Shown here one piece after another: positions 24,371-32,113 of a stretch of DNA of 32,113 nucleotides (position 1 is its first letter; every line of letters begins with the position of its first letter). Under the pieces are notes generated by a model. The model saw only the letters and a list, made by a program, of their open reading frames with translations, searched no databases and was not told where the DNA came from. The position numbers and the translations under genes were made by a program. This DNA comes from CAUZJO01 sp963580245 (GTDB lineage Bacteria > Sumerlaeota > Sumerlaeia > MVZB01). The stretch covers positions 1-32,113 of the forward strand of contig CAUZJO010000041.1 in the NCBI GenBank assembly GCA_963580245.1. Direction: 5' to 3'.

Positions 24371-25723
24371 TTAAATCAATTCCTTGAGGGGAACGCCTGT
24401 TTCGCCGCCGATGGAGGTGGCAACCTTGATCGGGCGGCCGATGGGGGTCATGTAGGTCTTTTCCCAGTCGATGCCCAATGCCTTGTAGATGGTGGCGTAG
24501 ACGTCGCCCATCGACGTTTGGCTCTCGGCCACGTAGGCACCGCGTTCGTCGCTGGCGCCGACAACCCGCCCCCCCGCGATGCCGCCCCCGCCGACCACCA
24601 GCGACCAGCAGTCGGGCCAGTGGTCGCGGCCCAACTTGGCGTTGATGTGCGGCGTGCGGCCAAACTCGCCCATCGCAATGACGACGGTCGACTCGAGCAG
24701 GCCGCGCCGGTCCAGATCGATCAGCAATGCCGACAGGGCCCGGTCCAGGGCCGGAACCTGTTCATCGCGGTGTTTGGCGTCGTTATCGGAGTGCGTATCC
24801 CATGAGTTGAAGGGGAAGCCTGCGGCGGTCACGAAGCGGCTCCCGGCCTCGACCAGCCGCCGGGCGAGCAGGACGCTCTGCCCGACGGGCCCGCGGCCAT
24901 ACAAGTCGCGCGTCGCGTCGGGTTCCTTAGTCAGGTCAAAGGCCTCCCGCACGTCGGGCGTCATGATCATGTTGAGCGCCTGCGCACGGAAGGAGTCCAT
25001 GTTCGAGTACTCGGCGACCTCCATCTTTTCCCGGTGGAAGCGGTCCCAAATATCCATGAACGCCTGGCGACGCTCGACGCGTTCCAGTGACAGCCCCTTG
25101 GGCAGCCGTAGGTCGTCGATGTGGAAATCCTCGCGGCTGGGATCGGGGACGACCATGGGGTCATTCTCGGGCCCGATGAACGCCGAGCCGAAGTAGCGCT
25201 CGTACTGGCGCTCTCTTTCCCACTGAGGGGCCAGGACGTGGGGCGGGACGTTGTTGCGCGGGCCCAGCTCCTTGGTGATGATCGACCCGAAACTGGGGAA
25301 GCGCATCGCCGGGCTGGGCCGGTGGCCCGTCAGCGCGTAGTAGGAGGCCCCGGCGTGGTTGTCCTCCTCGGTCTGCATCGAGCGCACGATCGATATCTTG
25401 TCCATCTGCCCGGCCATGCGCGGGAGCAATTCGGAAACCTGGATGCCCGGCACGTTGGTCGAGATCGCCTTGAAGTTGCTGTTGGGCTTGGGGTCCCACG
25501 TGTCGACCTGGCTGGCCCCGCCTTCGAGCCAGATCAGGATGCACGCCTGCGCCTTGGCCTTCTCGTTGACGCCGCCCACCGAGGCCAGCGCGCTCTTAAC
25601 GTGCAGGAACTGGCTCAAACTCATCCCGAGCACGCCCAGGGAGCCGACCCGCAGGAAGTCGCGGCGGTTCATGTCTTTCTCGTGGCAAGTGAGGCAGCCG
25701 ACTTTTTTCACGGTTCGATCCAT
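24371..25723 (-). CDS. DUF1501 family protein, second module
   Basis: This 450-residue protein belongs to DUF1501, a family of the alkaline phosphatase/sulfatase fold always found beside DUF1549/DUF1553 cytochromes in planctomycete-like bacteria. A twin-arginine signal NRRDFLRVGSLGVLGMSLSQ (RR at 20-21) directs export. Family blocks are LIWLEGGASQVDTWDPKP, IVRSMQTEEDNHAGASYYAL, WDTHSDND, VVIAMGEFGRTPHINAKLGR, DHWPDCWSLVVGGGGIAGG, ATIYKALGIDW and TPIGRPI. Unusually, C10-x-x-C13-H14 (GCLTCHEKD) precedes the signal; if the start were instead MNRRDFL, this motif would not be translated. The start at 25723 is 3 nt after the stop of the preceding cytochrome gene, so the pair is coupled. Role is thought to be surface or periplasmic in polysaccharide use; mechanism is unproven. 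Confidence 0.93.
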   Translation of the reverse strand: MDRTVKKVGCLTCHEKDMNRRDFLRVGSLGVLGMSLSQFLHVKSALASVGGVNEKAKAQACILIWLEGGASQVDTWDPKPNSNFKAISTNVPGIQVSELLPRMAGQMDKISIVRSMQTEEDNHAGASYYALTGHRPSPAMRFPSFGSIITKELGPRNNVPPHVLAPQWERERQYERYFGSAFIGPENDPMVVPDPSREDFHIDDLRLPKGLSLERVERRQAFMDIWDRFHREKMEVAEYSNMDSFRAQALNMIMTPDVREAFDLTKEPDATRDLYGRGPVGQSVLLARRLVEAGSRFVTAAGFPFNSWDTHSDNDAKHRDEQVPALDRALSALLIDLDRRGLLESTVVIAMGEFGRTPHINAKLGRDHWPDCWSLVVGGGGIAGGRVVGASDERGAYVAESQTSMGDVYATIYKALGIDWEKTYMTPIGRPIKVATSIGGETGVPLKELI

Positions 25724-25726
25724 GCC

Positions 25727-28288
25727 CTAATGATTATACGTGAATTCCCGTGAACTGATCAAGCCCCACAGGACGTCTTCGAGGGCCTGAGGGCGGTCCG
25801 GCTGGGCGGCGAGCATCGCCAGCAAAGCGGACCGCTCGTCTGCGGTCGGTTGGCGCGTCAACGCGGCGAGGCAAAGCTCTTCGATGATCTCGGCGTCCGG
25901 GGCCTCGCTCTTGATCAGCCGGTCGAGACGACCTCCCTCCCCGCCGAGCTTGTCGTGAAAGGTCGAGCCGACCAGCATGTGCATCGCTTGCAGGATGTTC
26001 GCCTTGCCGTCGCGTTCGGGGACGTTCAGCCGGTCGGGCCGGCCGTGGATGTCCAAGAAGCGCGAGGGATAGGTGTCGGTCTCGATCAGGTTGACCGCGC
26101 GCGTGCCCGGCGGCGCGATCCCCCCGCCCGATTCATGATTGAAGACCTCGGGGACGCCGGTCACCTCCGAGATGGCGTCGAGCAGGACCTCGGCGTCCAG
26201 CCGCCGCGCGAGCGCATGTGAATAATTGATCTGGTCGTCTCGATTGGTCTCGTTGGGCACGCCGGAGAGCTGATAGGTCCGCGACGAGACGATCCTCCGG
26301 ATCAGATGCTTCAGGTCGTAGCCGTGCTCGACGAAATCGGCGGCCAGCTCGGCGAGCAGCTCGGGGTGGGTGGGCGGATTGGTCGAGCGGAAGTCGTCGA
26401 CCGGATCCACGATGCCCCGGCCGAAGAAATAACCCCACATGCGGTTGACAGTCGCCTCGGCGAAGTAGGGGTGCGAGACCATCCAATCGGCCAGTTCCAT
26501 GCGCGGGTCACGGCGCTTCTCGTCGGGCAGAATCCGGCCATCCAGAAACGTCGGTTGGACCTCCTGATTGTTGCGCGGATGGAGGATCGGGCCACCCATG
26601 CCGCGGTCGCGATGCCCCCCAGGCAGATCGACGATGATCCCTTTGGAATACTGGCCGATCTCGGTGAGCCGGCCGAAGAAAGCGGTCAGGCCCCAGAACT
26701 GGTTCTGGCTCCAGGCCTCGTAGGGGTGATTGTGACACTGCGCGCAGTCGAAGCGCCGGCCGAGGAGGACGCGGACCTCTTCGGACATCATGTCTTCGGG
26801 CGGACGGTCGATGTGATAATGCCCCGTCGCCCCCCGCGGACCCTGACAGGCCAGCTTCTCGCGCGCGATCTGGTCGTAGGGCTTGTTGCTTTGGATGTTC
26901 TCGCGCAGCCACTGCCAATAGGCGTGGGTTCCCTTGGCGGAGAAGACGGAGTAGTACGCGACGCGATAAATATCGGCGAAGCGGAAGGTCCAATACTCGA
27001 CGTATTCGGGCGAGCCGAGCAGAACCTCGATCAGCTTCGCGCGCTTGTTCGGATCGGGGTCGGCAAAGAACTGGCGGACGCGTTCGGGAGGAGGCAGCAT
27101 GCCCGCCACGTCCAGACAGGCCCGCCGCAAAAACTGTTCGTCGCCGCACGGCTCGGAGGGGACGATGTTAAACTTCTCGAGCTTGGCGAAGACGTGCTCG
27201 TCGATGAAATTATGACGCGGAATCTCCGGGTAGTCGGCAATCGGGTCGGCGATCACGCCGAAGGTGGCGCTGGCCGCGTGCCCGGCGGCGCGCACCATGA
27301 CAGCCGTCTCGCCGGTCTTGACCGCCTCGACCATACCGCCCTGGGAAACTTTGGCCACATCCTTGTTGTTCGACGTGTAGAGCGCCTGATCGGTGGCGTC
27401 CTCGCGCCGGCCGTTGGAAAGGACGGCCGTGACGAGCAATTGGTATTTGCCGTCCAGCCCGAGCACCGCCTCGCGGGGAAATAGCTCCAAGCCCTCGATC
27501 TTGACGCTGTCGCCGCTCTCTTCCCCATAGGGTGCTCCGGCGCGAATCCAGTCCAGGATCGTCCGGTAATCGTCCGAGCCCACCTTGAAACGCTCGCCGC
27601 CGCCGTGGGCGACTTCAAAGGTCGGCTTCTGGAGCAGCAGGCTCTTCTCCGGCTCTTCCAGGCTGATGCGGGGGACGCGCTCGCCTTCCACCTCGTCGGT
27701 CAATACCTGAAACGTGCCACCCTCGATGATCCAGTGGTAGTCGTCCTTGGGCAGGACGGCGTTGAGCGAGAGCTTGAACCCCCCCTTGCCCTTGACGCCG
27801 CCATGACAGTCGGTGGTGTTGCACCCGTTTTTGGTGAAGATCGAGCCGATGTCGCGCTGAAAACTGAACGGCCGCTGCTGCCGGGAACCCTGGACCCGGA
27901 CTTGCGCCGATGCGCTCCGGCCAGCCACGGTGGCCGTCAGCACCACCTCGCCGTCGGTCAGGGCGATGATCCGCCGGGACTCGCCCAGGCGAACACACTC
28001 GGGGTTGGACACGGTGATCTCGGCTTGGTCGCTGACGTCGCGCCGCATCCCGTCGGCGAATTGCCCCAGCACGACGATCCGCTGCGCCGCCCCCGCCCCC
28101 CAGAGATCAACCTCCTCGGGGATGACCCGAACGGAGAGGAGCTGATTCTCCGGCTCGGCCGGATCGGCATGCGACGACAAAACCGGCGGGATCAGGAACA
28201 CGACCACCCAGAGCGCGGCCACTCCCAAAGGCCGGAGCCGCCTGGACCGAGCGGTGTCGTTGTTGTCGTTGTTGTGGAATCGTTGCAT
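25727..28288 (-). CDS. DUF1549/DUF1553 (PSCyt1-type) cytochrome c-like protein, second module
   Basis: This 853-residue protein has a signal anchor (about 21-41, LGVAALWVVVFLIPPVLSS), a Big2-like Ig domain (about 48-134), a cytochrome segment with C156-x4-C161-H162 (NGCNTTDCHGG), a second Ig-like domain (about 230-330), then DUF1549 with HNFIDEHVFAKLEKFNIVPS and a second heme motif C515-A-Q-C518-H519 (DCAQCHNHPYEAWSQNQFWG), and DUF1553 with VNRMWGYFFGRGIVDPVDDF, RRIVSSRTYQLSG and a final SREFTYNH. A distal Met or His for the hemes cannot be named. The CX4CH spacing is longer than the classical CxxCH and is common in this subfamily. A run NNDNND at the N-terminus is Asn/Asp-rich. The DUF1501 partner follows after 3 nt. 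Confidence 0.93.
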   Translation of the reverse strand: MQRFHNNDNNDTARSRRLRPLGVAALWVVVFLIPPVLSSHADPAEPENQLLSVRVIPEEVDLWGAGAAQRIVVLGQFADGMRRDVSDQAEITVSNPECVRLGESRRIIALTDGEVVLTATVAGRSASAQVRVQGSRQQRPFSFQRDIGSIFTKNGCNTTDCHGGVKGKGGFKLSLNAVLPKDDYHWIIEGGTFQVLTDEVEGERVPRISLEEPEKSLLLQKPTFEVAHGGGERFKVGSDDYRTILDWIRAGAPYGEESGDSVKIEGLELFPREAVLGLDGKYQLLVTAVLSNGRREDATDQALYTSNNKDVAKVSQGGMVEAVKTGETAVMVRAAGHAASATFGVIADPIADYPEIPRHNFIDEHVFAKLEKFNIVPSEPCGDEQFLRRACLDVAGMLPPPERVRQFFADPDPNKRAKLIEVLLGSPEYVEYWTFRFADIYRVAYYSVFSAKGTHAYWQWLRENIQSNKPYDQIAREKLACQGPRGATGHYHIDRPPEDMMSEEVRVLLGRRFDCAQCHNHPYEAWSQNQFWGLTAFFGRLTEIGQYSKGIIVDLPGGHRDRGMGGPILHPRNNQEVQPTFLDGRILPDEKRRDPRMELADWMVSHPYFAEATVNRMWGYFFGRGIVDPVDDFRSTNPPTHPELLAELAADFVEHGYDLKHLIRRIVSSRTYQLSGVPNETNRDDQINYSHALARRLDAEVLLDAISEVTGVPEVFNHESGGGIAPPGTRAVNLIETDTYPSRFLDIHGRPDRLNVPERDGKANILQAMHMLVGSTFHDKLGGEGGRLDRLIKSEAPDAEIIEELCLAALTRQPTADERSALLAMLAAQPDRPQALEDVLWGLISSREFTYNH

Positions 28289-28360
28289 GCCCGTCGTTCA
28301 ACGCGAACCTGACCCCTTAGGTGCGGCCAATGGTCCGTCATAGGGTTTCGGAACGATTGG

Positions 28361-29707
28361 CTAGATCAATTCGGTAATCGGCTGGCCTTGCACGTCGCCC
28401 AGGGCGTTGGCGAGGTAGATCGGTCGGCCGATGGGCGTCATGTAGGTCTTGGTGAAATCGATGCCAAAGGCTTTGTAGATTGTGGCGAACACGTCGCCCA
28501 TCGAGGTCATGCGCTCGGTCACGTGGGCACCGCGCTCATCGCTGGCGCCGATGACCTGGCCGCCGCTGATCCCGCCGCCGCCGATCGCCAATGACCAGCA
28601 CTCGGGATAGTGGTCGCGCCCATGACCGGGATTGATGTCCGGGGTGCGGCCGAACTCTCCCATCACCAGCACCACCGTCGTTTCGAGCAGACCCCTTTGG
28701 TCCAGGTCCTGGAGCAGCGTGGGGAGGGTGCGATCGAGCGTGGGCGCCAGTTCATCGCGCAGGCGCTGGTCGTTGTCGCCGTGCGTATCCCACTGGCCGT
28801 GCGAGTAGCCGGCCGCGGTCACGAAGCGGCAACCACGCTCCACCAGCCGCCGCGCGAGCAACACGCTCTGACCCACCCGATTTCGCCCGTAGGCATCCTT
28901 GGTCTTCTCGTCTTCCTCGGATAGGTCGAAAGCCTTTTTCACCTCGGGCGACATGAGCATGCTGAGTGCTTTTTGGTTCAGGTCGTCCATCATGCCGAAT
29001 TCGGCGAGCTTCTCTTTGCGGCGGAAATGCTGGTCCACCACGTTCATGAACGACTGCCGATGTTGGATCACATCGGAGGTGACGGACTTGGGCAGGACGA
29101 GGTCGGGGACGCTGAAGTCCTCCTTGCTCGGGTCGGGCATAACCATCGCGTCGTGCTTGCCGAGGAACCCTCCGCCGAACGCGTCGCGATAGTCGAAGAA
29201 ATCGGCCTCCCACGGGGTCGGAACCAGAACATGCTGGGGCAATTCATTGCGTGGGGCGGTCTCATTGCAAATAATCGACCCGATACTGGGGAATTTCATC
29301 GCCACGTTGGGGCGATGCCCGGTCATGGCGTAAAACGTCCCCTGCGGGTGGTTGCTCTCTTCGGTGTGCATCGAGCGGATGAGCGAGAGCTTGTCCATGT
29401 GCTTGGCGGTGCCAGGCAAGATTTCAGAAATCTGGATGCCGTCGACGTTGGTCGCGATCGGTTTAAAGCCGCTGTTCTTAGGCTTGGGGTCCCAGGTATC
29501 CATTTGACTGGGACCGCCTTCGAGCCACAGCAGGATACACGCGTTAGCCTTGGGCTTGCCGACAACCACGCCGCTATTCGCCAGCGCCTCGCTGACCTGG
29601 AGGTATTGGCCCAGTCCCAGCCCCAACAGCCCCAGCGAGCCGACCTGCATGAATCCACGCCGCGTAATATCGCCACCGTCACATTTAGCGCAGGAATGTT
29701 TTGGCAT
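28361..29707 (-). CDS. DUF1501 family protein, first module
   Basis: This DUF1501 paralogue has about 448 residues from ATG 29707; a GTG at 29725 would add six residues. The ATG is preferred because MPKHSCAKCDGGDITRRGF fits the family and a GGGG lies 7 nt upstream. The twin-arginine motif ITRRGFMQVGSLGLLGLGLG follows C6-x-x-C9 (here CAKCD, without the His seen in the other module). Blocks LLWLEGGPSQMDTWDPKPKN, LIRSMHTEESNHPQGTFYAM, WDTHGDND, VVLVMGEFGRTPDINPGHGR and DHYPECWSLAIGGGGISGGQ match the family. It is close to the second DUF1501 of the window in length and order of motifs, so the module was duplicated and has diverged. Confidence 0.93.
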   Translation of the reverse strand: MPKHSCAKCDGGDITRRGFMQVGSLGLLGLGLGQYLQVSEALANSGVVVGKPKANACILLWLEGGPSQMDTWDPKPKNSGFKPIATNVDGIQISEILPGTAKHMDKLSLIRSMHTEESNHPQGTFYAMTGHRPNVAMKFPSIGSIICNETAPRNELPQHVLVPTPWEADFFDYRDAFGGGFLGKHDAMVMPDPSKEDFSVPDLVLPKSVTSDVIQHRQSFMNVVDQHFRRKEKLAEFGMMDDLNQKALSMLMSPEVKKAFDLSEEDEKTKDAYGRNRVGQSVLLARRLVERGCRFVTAAGYSHGQWDTHGDNDQRLRDELAPTLDRTLPTLLQDLDQRGLLETTVVLVMGEFGRTPDINPGHGRDHYPECWSLAIGGGGISGGQVIGASDERGAHVTERMTSMGDVFATIYKAFGIDFTKTYMTPIGRPIYLANALGDVQGQPITELI

Positions 29708-29731
29708 AGTTAGACCCCACTCCACCCTTCT

Positions 29732-32113
29732 CTAATGATTATAAGCGAACTCACGTGAGCCGATCAAGGCCCAAGTGAGCACCTCGACGCCCTCGCGCCG
29801 CGTCGGGCTCTCGGCGATCAGTTTCTCCAGGGCAGCTCTTTCCGTTTCGGTCGGGAAGCGGCACAGAGAGGCCAGGTATAGCTCTTCGATGATGGCCTGG
29901 TCGCCGGCGTCGCTCTTGACCAATCGATCCACGCGGCCCCCTTCGCGTCCGATCTTCTCGTTATATATTGACCCGGCCTGGCGATGAAGGGCTTGGGCCA
30001 ACGTCGGTTTTTCCAGCTTTTCGGGCAGGGCCTGGCGGTTAGGGCGGCCGGCGACATCCAGGAACCGGTGCGGCGTCACGTCGGCCAGCAGCTCGATGGC
30101 GCGCGTTCCCTTCGCATACGGTCCCCCGCCGACGAACCGGTCCAGCTCGAAGACCTCGTCGACGCCGGTCGCCCTCGAGATCGCGTCCAGGTGGACGACC
30201 GCGTCAAGCAGCCTGGGGCGGAACCGCGAGTAGTTGATCTCGTCGTCCTCATTCGTGGCGTTGGCCTCGCTCGTAAGCTGATAGGTCCTGGACTGGACGA
30301 TCGTGCGGATGAGGTGCTTGATGTCGAAACCGTGCGCGACAAAGTCCTGGGCCAACGCGTCGAGTAGGTCGGGGTGGGAAGGGGGATTGGTGGAACGGAA
30401 GTCGTCGACCGGATCGACGATGCCGCGGTGAAAGAAGGCGCCCCAGATCCGGTTGACCGTCGCCCGGGCGAAGAAGGGATCGTCGGGAGACGTCAACCGC
30501 CGGGCCAGTTCCATTCTCAGGTCCATGAGTTGGTCAGCCCCGGCCTCCGCCCCGTCCAGGAAGGTGGGGCTGACTTCAGCCTTGGTACGGGGATGCGTGA
30601 TGCTCGCTCCGCCGTGACGGCCGCCCAGGCCCTCGGGAAAATCGACCATCAACCCGTGTTGTTGGACATGGGTGATCTTGCCGAAGAATGCCGTCAGGCC
30701 CCAGAATTGGTCCTGGCTCCAGGCCTCGAAGGGGTGATTGTGGCACTCGGCGCATTCGAGCCGCACCCCCTGGAATCCGCGGACGACTTCGGCCATCATC
30801 TCGTGCGGTTCCATCAGCGCGGCGACCCGGTAGTAATGCTGCGTCGTGCCGGCGTAGCCCTGGGCCGCGATGTGTTCGCGGGCAACCTGGTCATAGGGGA
30901 CGTTTTGCGCGACGCGGTTGCGGACCCATTCCATGTATTGGTGGGTTTTCTTGAGGTTCTGCTGGGCACTGAAGTGGACGCGGAACAGGTCGGCAAAGCG
31001 ATAAGCCCAAAACGTCACGTATTCGTCTGACTCGATCAGCGTTTCGATCAACTTGTCGCGTTTGTGGGGGTCGGGATCGGCGAGGAACTCGCGTACGCGG
31101 GCGGGCGGCGGCAGCGTCCCGGCGACGTCCAGGCACACGCGGCGCAGAAACTCCGCGTCGCCCGAGAGAGGGGAGGGGAGAATGTTGAACTTGCGCAGCT
31201 TGGCGAAAACCTGCTCGTCGATGAAATTACGCGTTTCGACGTCGGGGTAGTCGGGGATGGTCTCGCCAATGACGCCGACGCGAGCGGTCGCGGCGTGGCC
31301 CGCCGCGCGCACCATGACCGAGGTCTCGCCGGTGAGTCCGGCTTGCACGACACCGCTGGAATCGACTTGCGCGACCACCTCGTTATTGGAGGCGAAGATG
31401 ACTTGATCGGTGACGTCCTCGCGGCGGCCGTTCGAGAGCCGCGCCGTCACCAGCAACTGCCGGCGGCCCTCGGACTGGAGAACAGTTTGGCGCGGGAAGA
31501 TTTCAATCCCCTCGATCCGGACCGCCGATTCACCGCTTTCCTCCCCGTACGGCGCGCCGTCCTGGATCCATTTCAAGATTTTCTCGTAATCGGGCGAGTC
31601 CGCCTCAAAGCGTTTGCCGCCGCCGTGGGTGACCATGTCGGTGGGCTTGAGCAGCAATAGGCTTTGCGCGGGATTCTCCTTGTCGATCCGCGGGACGAGT
31701 TCCTCGGTCTGCTCGGCGGTCAGAACCTCATACTTGCCGCCCTCGACGAGCCATTTGTAATCATCCTTCGGAAACAGGGCGTTGAGCGACAGCTTGAGGC
31801 CGCCCTTGCCCTTGACGCCCCCGTGACAATCGGTCGAATTGCAGCCTTGACGCGTCAGGAGGCCACCGACGTCGCGCTGAAAACTGAACGGGAGCCGTTC
31901 CTGGGAGCCCTCGATCTTGACGCGGGTCGAGGCCGAAACGTCGCCGATCCGCGCGGCCAGTTCGAACTCGCCGTCCGCGCGGGCCTGGACCCTCCCCGCC
32001 TCGATCGCGGCCAAGTCGGGTTGGGACGACGTCCACTGGCAAAGCGTGGTCAGGTCGCGTTCAAGCCCGTCGACGAAAGCGCCCAGCGCCACGAACCGCT
32101 GGCGCGCATCGGC
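29732..32113 (-). CDS. DUF1549/DUF1553 (PSCyt1-type) cytochrome c-like protein, first module, 5' end off the window
   Basis: The frame is open to the right edge (ADARQRFVALGAFVDGLERD at the top), so the signal and the start of the first Ig-like domain lie outside; an internal GTG at 32092 is not the real start. Present are the end of the Ig-like domain, C-x4-C-H (QGCNSTDCHGGVKGKGG), PRIDKENPAQSLLLLKP, the second Ig-like part, NFIDEQVFAKLRKFNILPSP, the CAECHNHPFEAWSQDQFWG heme motif, VNRIWGAFFHRGIVDPVDDF and a final SREFAYNH. The two cytochrome genes share the same order of domains and both end in SREF-x-YNH, which supports duplication. The DUF1501 partner begins 24 nt after the stop. Confidence 0.93.
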   Translation of the reverse strand, partial: ADARQRFVALGAFVDGLERDLTTLCQWTSSQPDLAAIEAGRVQARADGEFELAARIGDVSASTRVKIEGSQERLPFSFQRDVGGLLTRQGCNSTDCHGGVKGKGGLKLSLNALFPKDDYKWLVEGGKYEVLTAEQTEELVPRIDKENPAQSLLLLKPTDMVTHGGGKRFEADSPDYEKILKWIQDGAPYGEESGESAVRIEGIEIFPRQTVLQSEGRRQLLVTARLSNGRREDVTDQVIFASNNEVVAQVDSSGVVQAGLTGETSVMVRAAGHAATARVGVIGETIPDYPDVETRNFIDEQVFAKLRKFNILPSPLSGDAEFLRRVCLDVAGTLPPPARVREFLADPDPHKRDKLIETLIESDEYVTFWAYRFADLFRVHFSAQQNLKKTHQYMEWVRNRVAQNVPYDQVAREHIAAQGYAGTTQHYYRVAALMEPHEMMAEVVRGFQGVRLECAECHNHPFEAWSQDQFWGLTAFFGKITHVQQHGLMVDFPEGLGGRHGGASITHPRTKAEVSPTFLDGAEAGADQLMDLRMELARRLTSPDDPFFARATVNRIWGAFFHRGIVDPVDDFRSTNPPSHPDLLDALAQDFVAHGFDIKHLIRTIVQSRTYQLTSEANATNEDDEINYSRFRPRLLDAVVHLDAISRATGVDEVFELDRFVGGGPYAKGTRAIELLADVTPHRFLDVAGRPNRQALPEKLEKPTLAQALHRQAGSIYNEKIGREGGRVDRLVKSDAGDQAIIEELYLASLCRFPTETERAALEKLIAESPTRREGVEVLTWALIGSREFAYNH

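Noticed and set aside
26306..27484. Plus-strand frame of about 392 codons
   Set aside because: It is antisense to the DUF1549/DUF1553 gene, with no start signal and no domain.

Overview
The window is GC-rich bacterial DNA and looks like part of a chromosome from the Planctomycetota / Sumerlaeota / Hydrogenedentota sphere; I cannot choose among these. The main evidence is a tandem pair of DUF1549/DUF1553 (PSCyt1-type) cytochrome genes each followed by a DUF1501 gene, Tat-exported sulfatase-fold and glycosidase-like proteins, a DUF4954 left-handed beta-helix protein, a prepilin-like sequence of the kind abundant in those phyla, and intergenic palindromes of the CCCTGAAGGGG type.

Left part (1-4.7 kb): a worn region. 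It holds the N-terminal part of a DDE/integrase-type transposase running off the left edge, a tRNA-Arg(ACG) with encoded CCA, about 1 kb with no convincing gene, and a 3'-truncated IS21-type istA whose left end cuts into an exported-type gene. That gene has two diverged copies of a roughly 200-residue domain and then runs, without a break, into a type IV prepilin-like sequence lacking its leader. It also has two single-base frame breaks.

Middle-left (4.7-11.8 kb): a Tat-exported glycosidase-like gene with frame breaks at both ends, one in a run of nine G; a convergent sulfatase-fold enzyme with Thr instead of Cys/Ser at the nucleophile position; a DUF4954 protein; a small aquaporin C-terminal remnant; and a FliL-like membrane protein.

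Middle (11.9-20.3 kb): a Gfo/Idh/MocA oxidoreductase and a cyclophilin-like protein on the minus strand; a repeat-rich intergenic island with a 194-bp imperfect palindrome and a 50-nt hairpin; an isolated Mu gp29-like (DUF935) portal gene, a degraded phage-like tail and a phage-fibre-like secreted protein; then an HNH endonuclease overlapping by 4 bp a membrane-anchored DUF3352-like protein.

Right (20.3-32.1 kb): a minus-strand sulfur amino acid operon (cysK, a cystathionine gamma-lyase/synthase, a long fungal-type cystathionine gamma-synthase-like enzyme) behind a good sigma70-type promoter, then two consecutive DUF1549/DUF1553-DUF1501 modules. Such pairs are typical of the surface carbohydrate-degrading machinery of planctomycete-like bacteria, which fits the sulfatase-fold and glycosidase-like genes further left.

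At least five single-base frame breaks occur in three genes between 2.3 and 16.1 kb, some at or beside G runs. Pseudogenisation, slippage or sequencing/assembly error cannot be told apart from the sequence alone.
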